This document shows, one piece after another, positions 16,044-25,234 of a stretch of DNA of 64,000 nt. Every line of letters begins with the position of its first letter. Position 1 is the stretch's first letter. Source of the stretch: Phycisphaerales bacterium (lineage in GTDB: Bacteria > Planctomycetota > Phycisphaerae > UBA1845 > Fen-1342); NCBI GenBank assembly GCA_016716475.1, contig JADJWG010000002.1, forward strand, positions 868,001 through 932,000. The letters are read 5' to 3'. Below the pieces are notes generated by a model. It made no database searches. It was given only the letters and a program-made list of their open reading frames with translations, and had not been told where the DNA came from. A program made the position numbers and the translations under genes.

Positions 16044-18116
16044 ATGGCCGCACGACAGTCTCGCCGAACGGGCGCCACCGAGCCACCGACGTTATTCGAC
16101 GTACCCCCCGCGCGGGTCATTCCTGTCGGGAAAGTGACCTTGGCGGAATACACGCCCGACTATGACCTCGAAACCGACCACCGGTCGTCGGTAGACGAGC
16201 CAGACATGCCCCCAAGCGCGCCCGTTCCCGCAACAAAGCCCACCGCTGTGAACGGAAGTGACCCCAAGCCCATGAAGACGCCCGGACGTCCAAGCCCCCC
16301 CGCCCGCGCTTCCCGCGCCGTTGCCAATCCGGAGGAACACCCATCCTCTCCCCAAGCACGGCGCGGCGGTAAACCGCGCGTCGTGACGGCCGAGGAACTC
16401 GCTACGCGTCAACGCGACATCTCGGTCTCCGAATTCTTCGCGAAAAACCGGCACCTGCTCGGGTTTGATAACAAGCGCAAGGCCCTCCTCACGACCGTGA
16501 AGGAGGCCGTCGACAACAGCTTGGATGCCTGCGAGGAGGCCGGCATCCTGCCAGAGTTGCACCTCGCCATCACGCAGCTTGCGGAAGAGCGGTTTCGCGT
16601 CACGGTGCGCGACAACGGACCCGGCATCGTCCGCGCGCAGATCCCCAACATCTTTGGCAAGCTGCTCTACGGCTCGAAGTTCCATCGCCTGAAAATGTCC
16701 CGCGGTCAGCAGGGTATCGGTATCTCGGCAGCCGGCATGTACGGCTTGCTCACCACGGGCAAGAGCGTACATGTCACCTCACGGACCAGCCCGAAAAAGG
16801 AAGCCCACCACTTCCAGATCGCCATTGACACGACCAAGAACCGCCCCGACATCATCAAGGAGGAACCGGTCGAAGTAGCGTGGGACCGCGGCACCGAAGT
16901 GAGCATCGAGCTGCTCGCCAGCTACAGCAAGGGCCGGCAGTCCGTGGACGAGTACATCGAGCAGACGGCCATCGCCAATCCGCACGCGCTCATCAATTAC
17001 ACAGCCCCGACTGGCGAGCACCGCGAATTCCCGCGCGGCAGCGATGAACTGCCGGCGGAGACCCGCGAGATCAAGCCGCATCCGCATGGCATCGAACTCG
17101 GCGTGCTGATGAAACTGCTGAAAGAGGCCAAGGGCGTAAAGCTCGCCGGTTTCCTGCAGGAGTCCTTTTCGCGTGTTTCCGGCTCAGTCGCGCAGCGCAT
17201 CTGCGACGCCGCCAAGCTCAGCACCCGCGCCGCGCCGGGGACGATCAGCAACCCCGACATCGAACGCCTCTACCAGGCCATGCAGGCCGCCAAGGTGATG
17301 GCCCCACCGACCGATTGCCTCGCACCGATCGGAATCCGCGCCCTGCTTGCCGGCTTACTCAAGGAGGTCAAGGCCGAGTTCTTCACCGCTACCACGCGGA
17401 GTCCAACCGTCTACCGCGGGAACCCGTTCCAGATCGAGATCGCACTCGCCTACGGCGGAAACCTCCCGGGTGACCAGCCGGCCCGCATCATCCGCTTCGC
17501 CAATCGCGTGCCATTGCTCTACCAGCAGTCCGCCTGTGCCGCTTTCAAAAGCGTGCTCGAAGTCGACTGGCGCAACTATTCGCTCAGCCAGCCCGCCGGG
17601 GGCCTGCCGGTCGGTCCGCTGGTTGTCATGATCCACCTGGCCAGCGTCTGGGTGCCCTTCACCAGCGAGAGCAAGGAGGCCATCGCCGACTACGACGAGA
17701 TTCGCCGCGAGATGAAGTTCGCACTGCAGGAGTGTGGCCGCAAGCTCGCCAGCTACGTCCGCCGCCGTCGAAAGCAAAAGTTGGAGAGCGAGCGCCGCAA
17801 CATTTTCGAGCGCTACATTCCCGACGTCGCACTGGCGCTCACGAGCTTGGCCGGCGGCGATACACAGCGCCTGATGGAGGACCTGCACGCCATCGCACGC
17901 GTTCGTACGGCCGACGCCGATGTCGAGTTGGACGAGGACGGCAAGCCGATCGAGAAGGATGAGCACGGTGAACTCGAAGCGGCCTTCGAGCACGACGAAA
18001 GCACGGTGGTGATTCCCGAGAACGAGACGAGCACCACGGTTGACAACCTGTTCGAAGCCCCGGCCGGCGGCGGCAGTGGTCCCGCCGGGAAGAAACGCCG
18101 TCGCAGGACGCGCTGA
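16044..18116 (+). CDS. top6B: DNA topoisomerase VI subunit B (orphan)
   Basis: A 690-residue GHKL ATPase homologous to archaeal Top6B, which with the Spo11-like A subunit forms a type IIB topoisomerase that passes duplex DNA through a double-strand break. The Bergerat fold is intact: KEAVDNSLDACEEAG with the Mg-binding Asn158, VRDNGPGI (Asp190), and SRGQQGIGISAAGMYG (219-234) as the ATP lid. H2TH and transducer regions follow (to about 590). Oddities: a roughly 115-residue Pro-rich N-terminal extension and an acidic C-terminus ending KKRRRRTR, against about 530 residues in archaea. No A subunit is adjacent or elsewhere in this window. GGGAG precedes the ATG; a longer upstream frame overlaps yhbY and usp and is rejected. 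Confidence 0.92.
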   Translation: MAARQSRRTGATEPPTLFDVPPARVIPVGKVTLAEYTPDYDLETDHRSSVDEPDMPPSAPVPATKPTAVNGSDPKPMKTPGRPSPPARASRAVANPEEHPSSPQARRGGKPRVVTAEELATRQRDISVSEFFAKNRHLLGFDNKRKALLTTVKEAVDNSLDACEEAGILPELHLAITQLAEERFRVTVRDNGPGIVRAQIPNIFGKLLYGSKFHRLKMSRGQQGIGISAAGMYGLLTTGKSVHVTSRTSPKKEAHHFQIAIDTTKNRPDIIKEEPVEVAWDRGTEVSIELLASYSKGRQSVDEYIEQTAIANPHALINYTAPTGEHREFPRGSDELPAETREIKPHPHGIELGVLMKLLKEAKGVKLAGFLQESFSRVSGSVAQRICDAAKLSTRAAPGTISNPDIERLYQAMQAAKVMAPPTDCLAPIGIRALLAGLLKEVKAEFFTATTRSPTVYRGNPFQIEIALAYGGNLPGDQPARIIRFANRVPLLYQQSACAAFKSVLEVDWRNYSLSQPAGGLPVGPLVVMIHLASVWVPFTSESKEAIADYDEIRREMKFALQECGRKLASYVRRRRKQKLESERRNIFERYIPDVALALTSLAGGDTQRLMEDLHAIARVRTADADVELDEDGKPIEKDEHGELEAAFEHDESTVVIPENETSTTVDNLFEAPAGGGSGPAGKKRRRRTR

Positions 18117-18191
18117 AAACGGGCGCGGCGCTGCTCGTGCCAAGTCCGGGCTTGCAGGTCCGTGCACTCCGGGAACTTCGGCCACGGAGGG

Positions 18192-20507
18192 CTAATCCCG
18201 GTAACGCACTGTGACGGCCTTTCCGCTTTCCAACAGGACCTGTTTCCCGGCCACGACGATCGGCAGCTCCAGCTTTGGCTCCGCCGCAGCCGTCAGTGTG
18301 ACCTGCTGCCGATCGATCGCCACATGCACCGGTGTGTCGTGCAGAACGAGGTGGAAACGCAGGGCCGTCCATGGCTGCGGCAGGTTCGGCGTGATGCGCA
18401 GACCCTGGGCCGAGTGACACACGCCGCCGAAACCGAACACCGCCGCCATCCACGCCCCGCCGGCCGCCGTACCATGCAGTCCGGCGTAGGTGTCTTTCCG
18501 CCCGGTGAGGTTCTCATCCAGATCCATCCCGGCTGAGATCACGAAATCACGATAGGCCGATTCCAGATCACCGACGTCAGCCGCCATGATCGCGTTGAGC
18601 ACGAAGCTCATCGATGAGAAGTTCATGCTCTTGTCTTTGTAGAACTGCCAGTTCGCCCGGTGCACCTCCGCCGGGAAGTCGTCGCGCAGCATGACCAGCG
18701 CCATCACCACGTCCGGCTGGTTCAGCGCCTGGTAGGGGAAGACCGTTACAAACCACACTTTGCGGTCTTCCAGCAGGTCCGGTGGGATCGGCTTGAGCTG
18801 GTAGAAGCCCTCGCACTGCTCATACACGTGTGTTCGCGGATCGAACAGCAGCGTCAGGCCCTCGGCGACGGTGCGCCACTTCTCCGGTTCCGCCGCGCCG
18901 ACTGCCAGCCGCCGGAGCGCCGCCGCATGCGCGGCCGGATCGATCGTCTGCAGGTGCTCGAGCATGTCCGCGGCGGCCCGCAGGTTCCGGATGGCGAGCA
19001 CATTCGTGTAGAAGTTGTTCGTGCTTTCGCAGTGCCCCTCGTCGGGGCCGGCGACATCGTGCAGGTCATACCGACCGGTCGTGGCGTTAGGCACGGCACG
19101 CGCGGCGAAAAAACGGGCGGTTTCTACGAGCAGGTCGATTCCGCGCTCGGCGAGATAGCGCTGGTCACCGGTAACGCGGAGATACTGCATCAGCGTATAG
19201 GCCGCATCACAGTTGATGTGGATATTCGTGTGCGTGAAGCGCCACCACGGGCCCAGGCACTCCTCGCCATGGGGTCCGGCCTGCCAGGCGAGCTTCGCTC
19301 CTTCGTAACCCAGCGCGCGCGCGATCTCCCGACCGTGGCGCAGCCCCTCGTACCGGAAATTCAGGCAGGTCCGGGCGATCTCGGGCAGCGTGTAGGTGTA
19401 AAACGGCACGATGTACACGTCCGTGTCGTAGAAGGTGGTGCCCTGATAATACTCCCCGGTCAGCAATTTGACGGGCACGCTCAGCCGATCCGTGAAACGC
19501 GGTGCGGCCTGGAGCAAGTGAAACAGGCAGAAGCGCAATCCGAGCTGTGCCGGATCGTCGCCTTCAATCTCCACGTCGCACCGCCGCCACAGTTCCTCCC
19601 ACGCCAGGCGCTGCTCCGCGAGCGCCAGATCGTAACCTTCGGCGGCCGCACAGCGCAGCTCGTGGTCCACATCCGCGACGATCCCGTGCCGTAGGTCCTC
19701 GCTGCACGCGAGGATTACCTGCCGCTCCAGAGTGATGGGCTGTCCGCGCTCGGAATTGCAGATGAAGTAGCTGTAGACCGTGTCGTGCTCGATGATTCCC
19801 ACGGCTGGCTCCACCAGCGTACCGGCCCGCAGGACGTGGGCAACCGCCATCTTCACTTCGTGTTCACGGGCGGGAGTCTGTGCAACAAGGCGGCAGGTCT
19901 CGGCCGGGCTGGTCCACACCTCGCGCACCTTGAACTGCCGCTCACCGGTCGTGTTGGAATGCGTTCGCCCGGTGATCCCGGAGCGGATCCGGATCGGCGC
20001 CGCGTGGTCGAGAGGGGTAACCGTATGCCGCACAAACACACGGTGGGCGTGCCGCAGACAGGCGAAGCGTTCCATCGCAATGCGCGTCGTCCGTCCGTGG
20101 CCATCGCGGAAGTCGTAACCGTACCGGTATACCCCGGTACGCAGGTCCAGCGACTGCTCGAAATTCAGTACCTCGCCACGGCCGAACGACACCTCCCGCT
20201 CGCCGACGAAGATCTGTACGAACAGTGGATTGGGCAGGTTGGCGACGGCCGGGCTCTTGCCCGCGGTATCGAAGTAGCGGGCGTCGAGATAGCGCCGCTC
20301 CTGGTTGGACGCCCGGATCTGGCTGAACATGTCCAACTCGTCGAAAACGCCGTGGATCAGGGTTACGGCGCTGTAGCCGTCCCGCTGCTCACCGACGTTG
20401 CCCTTGAGCCCCAGGTAGCCGTTCGAAATCGTCGCGACGCTGTTCCACTGTCCGAGGGTGTGCGGTTGAGCACTGGTATTGACGACTTTCCATGTGTCAT
20501 AGGCCAT
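18192..20507 (-). CDS. GH65 family disaccharide phosphorylase (kojibiose/maltose/trehalose type)
   Basis: GH65 enzymes phosphorolyse alpha-glucosides such as maltose, trehalose or kojibiose to beta-glucose 1-phosphate. The 771 residues have the N-terminal beta-sandwich (SNGYLGLKGNVGE, 30-45), the (alpha/alpha)6 barrel with the catalytic Glu in GPDEGHCESTNNFYTN, FYDTDVYIVPFY for sugar binding, and phosphate-contacting GLHGTAAGGAWMAAVFGFGG near the C-terminus. These phosphate residues argue for a phosphorylase, not a hydrolase. Substrate specificity cannot be read reliably. No signal peptide, so cytoplasmic. The second ATG (20507) is preferred because AGGA lies eight bases before it; 20516 is the alternative. 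Confidence 0.88.
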   Translation of the reverse strand: MAYDTWKVVNTSAQPHTLGQWNSVATISNGYLGLKGNVGEQRDGYSAVTLIHGVFDELDMFSQIRASNQERRYLDARYFDTAGKSPAVANLPNPLFVQIFVGEREVSFGRGEVLNFEQSLDLRTGVYRYGYDFRDGHGRTTRIAMERFACLRHAHRVFVRHTVTPLDHAAPIRIRSGITGRTHSNTTGERQFKVREVWTSPAETCRLVAQTPAREHEVKMAVAHVLRAGTLVEPAVGIIEHDTVYSYFICNSERGQPITLERQVILACSEDLRHGIVADVDHELRCAAAEGYDLALAEQRLAWEELWRRCDVEIEGDDPAQLGLRFCLFHLLQAAPRFTDRLSVPVKLLTGEYYQGTTFYDTDVYIVPFYTYTLPEIARTCLNFRYEGLRHGREIARALGYEGAKLAWQAGPHGEECLGPWWRFTHTNIHINCDAAYTLMQYLRVTGDQRYLAERGIDLLVETARFFAARAVPNATTGRYDLHDVAGPDEGHCESTNNFYTNVLAIRNLRAAADMLEHLQTIDPAAHAAALRRLAVGAAEPEKWRTVAEGLTLLFDPRTHVYEQCEGFYQLKPIPPDLLEDRKVWFVTVFPYQALNQPDVVMALVMLRDDFPAEVHRANWQFYKDKSMNFSSMSFVLNAIMAADVGDLESAYRDFVISAGMDLDENLTGRKDTYAGLHGTAAGGAWMAAVFGFGGVCHSAQGLRITPNLPQPWTALRFHLVLHDTPVHVAIDRQQVTLTAAAEPKLELPIVVAGKQVLLESGKAVTVRYRD

Positions 20508-20622
20508 CGGTTGCATCCTGCTGTGTGATCAGGGTGGGGGGGGAACAGAAGTCTCCATAGGCCGGCGCGCGGTGCGGGCCACCTCCGACCGGGGCGAGCG
20601 GGCGGCATGAGAGCACCGCGCG

Positions 20623-22080
20623 CTACCAGGTTGTGCCATGGGGACCGTCTTTCAACTCGACATCCAGGGTCCGCAGGCGATCGCGGATCAGGTCGGACAG
20701 CGCGAAATTTTTCGCCGTGCGGGCCTCCTTCCGAACCTCGACCAGAAGTTGGATCAAGGCGTCCCGCTCTCCGGATGTGCCGGCTTCGGTCGCGTGCCAA
20801 CGCAGGCCGAGCACGTTGCCCGTCAGCGTGTGCAGGAGCGCCTCCGCTGCGAGCAGGTCTTCGCGCCCGGCCCCCTCTCGTGCCCAGCCGCCCACTTGCC
20901 GTGCCAGTTCGAACACGCCGGCCAGGGCGGCGGCCGTGTTGAAATCATCGTTCATGGCCTCGGCGAAGCGCGTGCGCGTCTGATCCAGTGCGGTGCGAAT
21001 TGTCGCGCGCGGCGTGGCTGAGGCGGCGCGGGCGGCCGCCCGTGTCAACTCGGCCAGCGTGTCGCGCAGTTTGTATGACCCGGTTTCGGTCGCCCGCAGC
21101 GCCTCGTTCGAGAAATCGAGCGGCGCGCGATAGTGGCTGGTCAGAACGAAATGACGCACCACCGCCGGCTCAAGGGTCTGCTCCAGCAACGGATGCCCTT
21201 CGGCGAAGATCTGTTTCAACGAAATCGCGTTGCCGAGACTCTTGCCCATCTTCTGGCCGTTGAGGGTGCACATGTTGTTGTGCAGCCAGTAGCGCACGAA
21301 GCACTGTCCCGTCGCCGCTTCGGCCTGGGCGATTTCGCATTCGTGATGCGGGAACTGGTTCTCAAGACCACCGCCGTGGATGTCCAGCGTCGTCCCGATG
21401 TACTTCTGGCTCATGACCGAGCACTCGAGGTGCCATCCGGGATACCCCTCTCCCCAGGGGCTTGGCCAGCGCATGATGTGCCCGGGTTCGGCGCGTTTCC
21501 ACAGTGCGAAATCCGCCGGGTGCCGTTTGTCGTCGTGTACCGCCACGCGCGCGCCGGCCTCCAACTCCGCCACGGTCCGTCCGCTCAGCTTGCCGTAGTC
21601 CGGCTTCGACGCTACCGAGAAATAAACCGATCCGTTCGCCTCGTAGGCATGCCCGCGCGCCAGTAGCGCCTGCGCGCATGCAATCTGCTCCGGAATGTGC
21701 GCAGCCGCACGCGGCATGATGTCCGGACGGGCGATATTCAGGGCGTCCATGTCCTCGAGATAGCTGCGCAAGTAGAGCTCAACGACCGCCATCGGGTGCA
21801 GGCCGCGGCGGCGGGACTCGGCCACCACCTTGTCCTCGCCGGCGTCCGCATCATCGGTGAGGTGGCCGACATCGGTGATGTTCTGCACATAGTTGACCAG
21901 GTAGCCGGAGTGCCGCAGCCACCGCACGATGACGTCGAAGCTGATGTAGCTCTTGGCGTGTCCGAGGTGACTATGGCCCCAGACGGTCGGGCCGCATACG
22001 TACATACCGACGCGGGGGGGCTCGAGGGGCTCGAAAGCCTCCATCCGCCGGCCGAGCGTGTTGAAGACGCGTAGTCCCAT
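20623..22080 (-). CDS. cysS: Cysteinyl-tRNA synthetase
   Basis: A class I synthetase charging tRNA-Cys. The 485 residues show the Zn-site Cys in MYVCGPTVWG, the HIGH equivalent GHSHLGHAK, WHLECSVMS and FPHHECE (further Zn ligands), and the KMSKS equivalent written GQKMGKSLGN. The KMGKS variant is unusual but keeps both lysines and the following Ser. The start at 22080 (MGLRVFNTL) is set by the conserved N-terminus and a GAGGAT ribosome site; a longer frame reaches 22314 but is not conserved. A TAGAAT (22118-22123, minus) may be its -10 box. A strong hairpin at 22188-22225 isolates it from the upstream dockerin gene. Confidence 0.95.
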   Translation of the reverse strand: MGLRVFNTLGRRMEAFEPLEPPRVGMYVCGPTVWGHSHLGHAKSYISFDVIVRWLRHSGYLVNYVQNITDVGHLTDDADAGEDKVVAESRRRGLHPMAVVELYLRSYLEDMDALNIARPDIMPRAAAHIPEQIACAQALLARGHAYEANGSVYFSVASKPDYGKLSGRTVAELEAGARVAVHDDKRHPADFALWKRAEPGHIMRWPSPWGEGYPGWHLECSVMSQKYIGTTLDIHGGGLENQFPHHECEIAQAEAATGQCFVRYWLHNNMCTLNGQKMGKSLGNAISLKQIFAEGHPLLEQTLEPAVVRHFVLTSHYRAPLDFSNEALRATETGSYKLRDTLAELTRAAARAASATPRATIRTALDQTRTRFAEAMNDDFNTAAALAGVFELARQVGGWAREGAGREDLLAAEALLHTLTGNVLGLRWHATEAGTSGERDALIQLLVEVRKEARTAKNFALSDLIRDRLRTLDVELKDGPHGTTW

Positions 22081-22187
22081 GGTGCCGCGATCCTCGTGAA
22101 GCTGGAACAAGCCCCGCATTCTAACAGACATCGCCGGAACTGGGGAACTGTGCGCGCATGCAGATCCGCGGGTTTGAGGGGCGCAGT

Positions 22188-22225
22188 GACGGCGGGTACG
22201 AGCCGGCTTGCTCGCACCCGCCGTC
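22188..22225. terminator. Strong hairpin between dockerin gene and cysS
   Basis: A ten-base perfect stem, GACGGCGGGT (22188-22197) and ACCCGCCGTC (22216-22225), encloses a further GAGC/GCTC stem. On the minus strand it follows the dockerin-gene stop (22296) and precedes the cysS start. There is no T tract on the minus strand, so it may be a Rho-type or processing element. On the plus strand GCGCGTTTT follows. Confidence 0.45.
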
Positions 22226-22295
22226 GCGCGTTTTCTACTACTTGCAGGGGGACGGCAAAAATTGTTTCCGCCAGCCCCGTTCCGATGCTGTGGGC

Positions 22296-23916
22296 CTACG
22301 GGCAGTGCGGCCACGCCTTCAATGCGGCGATGAACGGTGCAATGTCACTGAAGTTCACCACGCCGTCGGCGTTCAAATCACCACTGGCATACGGGCACGG
22401 CCCTGGCCAGTGATCCGGCCCACCCGCTTTGATCGCCGCGATGAACGGCGAGATATCCCCAAAGTTAACCGCTCCATCACAGTTCACATCGCCGGGTATC
22501 ACCACTGGCAGGCCGAGGGTCCCGTCGGCGTTCACGTTCTGTACGAGGATATCACCGGCGCCGCTGCGGCTGTCAGACCACGCCAGCAGGGTGGTGCCGC
22601 CGCGGGTCCGCGCGGCCTGGAGGCGTGACTTGCCGCTGAGTGTGGACGACACCACCAACGGCGCACCCGTCGGCGCGCCGTTCCCATCCACCCGGATCCC
22701 GACGAGTTGGGCAGCGCCCGAACGGTCAGAGTAGACCACCATGGCGCCGTCACCAGCCAGCACCACCTGCAGGTTGCTCGGCTGGTTCGCGCTGAAGGGA
22801 ACGTACTCCACGCCCGTGTCGCCCCACGCCCGGGTACCATCCGCCAGCAGTTTCTGGCCGTACACGGCCCATTGGCTCTGGTTCGAGTTGGCCATCGGCC
22901 AGAAGAGGAAGGTTTCCCCCGTGGCTGCGTTGTACGCTGCCGCCGAACCAATCGCGATCTTTCCGGGGTCGGGGACTGCGCCCGACACGCCCCCATGCGG
23001 CCAGAGCTCGATCCCGTCGGTGTCAACGCGTTGCGCGTAGGCGAGGCGGCTGCCGCCGGTTTCGTACCAACTGAAAACCGCGCCACCTTCGCTGTCACTC
23101 GACCCCGTCGGAAAGTAACCGTTCTGCACGCTGTTGGCGTCGAACACGACTGTCGGGCCGGCGCCTTGCAGCGTTCCGTCCGACAGGATCTTCTGCGCGT
23201 ACAGATGCTTGTTGCTGAAAATCTGCGTGCCTGTCCAGCGGACCCAGTAGGCGATCACGCTGCCGTCTTCGGCGGGAATGAGATCACTGAGCACGTAGCG
23301 GCCAGAGGGCGCCCGGCAGGAGGAGGCCGCCCGCAGGCCATTGCGGAACGCCGGCCGGATTGAGCTTCTGGAGGGCGATGTCGTTGTTCTGGCTCCAGCC
23401 GACAATCGCATCGCCGGTCGTCGTCGCGGCGACGTAAATGTTGCCGATGAACTGCGCCGTGTTGGTCAGCACGACACCGCCAGCGCCCCAGACGAGCGTA
23501 CCGTCCGGCGCAACCCGGTTGGCGCCTACCTGTACGCCTCCCAGGCGGTCGTCGCGGTATACGATCACCGCGTAGCCCGCGCTGTCCACGGTCAGATCAT
23601 AATCCTGGGTCGAACTGAATGATCGATCGGCGATGAGCACCCCGTTGTGGGGCCACGCCTCGAAGCCGTGTCCGTCGAGCCGCTGCAGGTAGACGTCGTA
23701 CCCGCCGGTGGCGTTGTCGAACCAGCTTACGTACGCACCGCCGTCGCACGTCGCGACGATCTTCGGCTGTACCTGCTCGCCCGTCCGGTCCGCGAGGACA
23801 AAGTTGCTGGCGGCATCATCCGACCACTGCCCGAGCGCCCCTGTGCTGAGAGCCAGTGCAAAGCTCAGCGCGAGCGCCGCAAGCATGGTTACTCCCGGTG
23901 TTCGTTTCTCTACCAT
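22296..23916 (-). pseudogene. Secreted protein with C-terminal dockerin-like repeats, frameshifted
   Basis: Two overlapping frames form one protein of about 539 residues. The first has an AAGGAG ribosome site, an ATG at 23916 and a signal peptide (MLAALALSFALALSTGALG), then repeated beta-propeller-like units such as YVSWFDNATGGYDVYLQRLD. The second continues the repeats (VIAYWVRWTG, AVFSWYETGG, LLAWSDSRSG) and ends with two EF-hand motifs, GDVNCDGAVNFGDISPFI and GDLNADGVVNFSDIAPFI, typical of planctomycete secreted proteins. The switch lies around 23300-23330 and is repaired by removing one base, for example in GCGCCCTCT. Possibly a sequencing error rather than a dead gene. Role unknown; surface or extracellular. 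Confidence 0.75.
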
Positions 23917-24157
23917 CGCAACCACTCCTTCATTCCCCGTGGGCCCGCGGCATGTTGGAGCGCGACGCACCGCAACAGCGCGGTCGCCGGCCGCGGGCTC
24001 GGCCTGCTGCGGAAGTTGGCAAATCATCTGGAACTCGGCGTGGCCGCACCCATACCGCCGGACTCGTTCCGCCTCCGGTGATCAGGTATACCACGTCAGA
24101 GGCGGTGAAGAAAGTGAAATCTTGCGGACGGTTGTAGGGGCGCGCGTCATCGAACGC

Positions 24158-25066
24158 CTATCCGTCCTCGTCATCCTCGAACTCGACTCCGATGGATACG
24201 GCGGTGCGCTCGAGAATCTTGTCGAGCTGCTTGCGGATCAGCGGCAGAAACATCACATGCGGAATCCGGCGGAGTTCACGCGTGCCGCTTGCATTGAAGA
24301 CAATCAGGGTTCCGGCGAGCCCCAGCAGCAGCTCGAAAACATCGGGGTAGTCGGTGCGGATCGTCTTGGCACCACGGCCGAGCGAGTCATTCATCTTCCC
24401 GAAGGAGTAGTGCTCGAATTCGTTGTGCGTGATACGCCAGTAGTCGTTCAGTCGCGCCCACAACAGCATGACGGTGTAGGGCACCAGCAGTATCACGCTC
24501 AAGGCAAAGCCGAAGGTGCGGTTGTACTGCACGTCGAGCGCGGCGAACCAGGTGTACAACTGGCCAAAGAACGTAAACCCCTGCACATCGCGCAACCACA
24601 GCCCGAGCACATAGCTGCCGCCGAGCAGCACGATGAAGAAGGCGGCCCGGTTGCGATCCACATCAATCCCCAGTGTGAGAACGACTAACACGATCGTCCA
24701 GAGGTACAGCCAGCCAATCCACTCAAGCCGTGGATTGATGCGTGCCGGCTGCGGTGCGCTCGTCGAGCCGCCGACAACCGGGTCTTGGGGTACACCGGTG
24801 CCCGTGTCCACAGCGGTTGCGGCGGCCTGTTCCGCAGCGGTGGCGGTGGGGACTACCCGCGGTGGTGCGGAGAAGGGGTAAAGCACAAACCCCAACAGGA
24901 TCAGCGGCCATACGAAAAGCAACTTAGGGTAGGCGACGAAACGCACTTCTCGGACCGACGGGCGTGTCGCACTCCGCCGGCTGTCTGTGGGTGCCTGCGA
25001 GGCAGTGGGTGCCTGGGAGGGTTGTGCAGGTGTGTCCGGCACCGGTGGTTGCGGGGAATCGGCCAT
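24158..25066 (-). CDS. Integral membrane protein of unknown function
   Basis: A 302-residue protein not matched to a known family. The N-terminus is a Pro/Ala/Gln-rich cytoplasmic stretch (1-40). Hydrophobic segments follow at about 46-66, 117-136, 141-157 and 188-206; the linker at about 68-110 is Ala/Thr/Pro-rich. After the last helix comes a soluble domain of about 95 residues (RLNDYWRITHNEFEHYSFGK ...) ending in an acidic tail. AGGAGG with ideal spacing precedes the ATG, so expression is likely strong. It sits between two secreted-protein genes on the same strand, 168 bases after 25235. Function unknown. Confidence 0.7.
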   Translation of the reverse strand: MADSPQPPVPDTPAQPSQAPTASQAPTDSRRSATRPSVREVRFVAYPKLLFVWPLILLGFVLYPFSAPPRVVPTATAAEQAAATAVDTGTGVPQDPVVGGSTSAPQPARINPRLEWIGWLYLWTIVLVVLTLGIDVDRNRAAFFIVLLGGSYVLGLWLRDVQGFTFFGQLYTWFAALDVQYNRTFGFALSVILLVPYTVMLLWARLNDYWRITHNEFEHYSFGKMNDSLGRGAKTIRTDYPDVFELLLGLAGTLIVFNASGTRELRRIPHVMFLPLIRKQLDKILERTAVSIGVEFEDDEDG

Positions 25067-25234
25067 GGTTACCTCCTGATGGCCGGGGCGGGTGCGGCGG
25101 CCCCACCGCCGAACGTTCCGCCATCGGGCAGGGGCATACTGTAGCCGATCCCCTTCCGAGGTTCACCTGCCAGGTCGGTGTCCTGCGCGGGACGCGGGAT
25201 ACTGACCTGGCTGTTTACGGTTCCCTGCGCCGTT

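Noticed and set aside
16044..18116. The topoisomerase frame extended upstream to 15315
   Set aside because: The extra 243 codons overlap usp and yhbY on the other strand and are not conserved; GGGAG supports 16044.
20100..20150. A second copy of the CCGGTATA half-site from the 31086 operator
   Set aside because: It lies inside the GH65 coding region and lacks the matching inverted half at the right distance.
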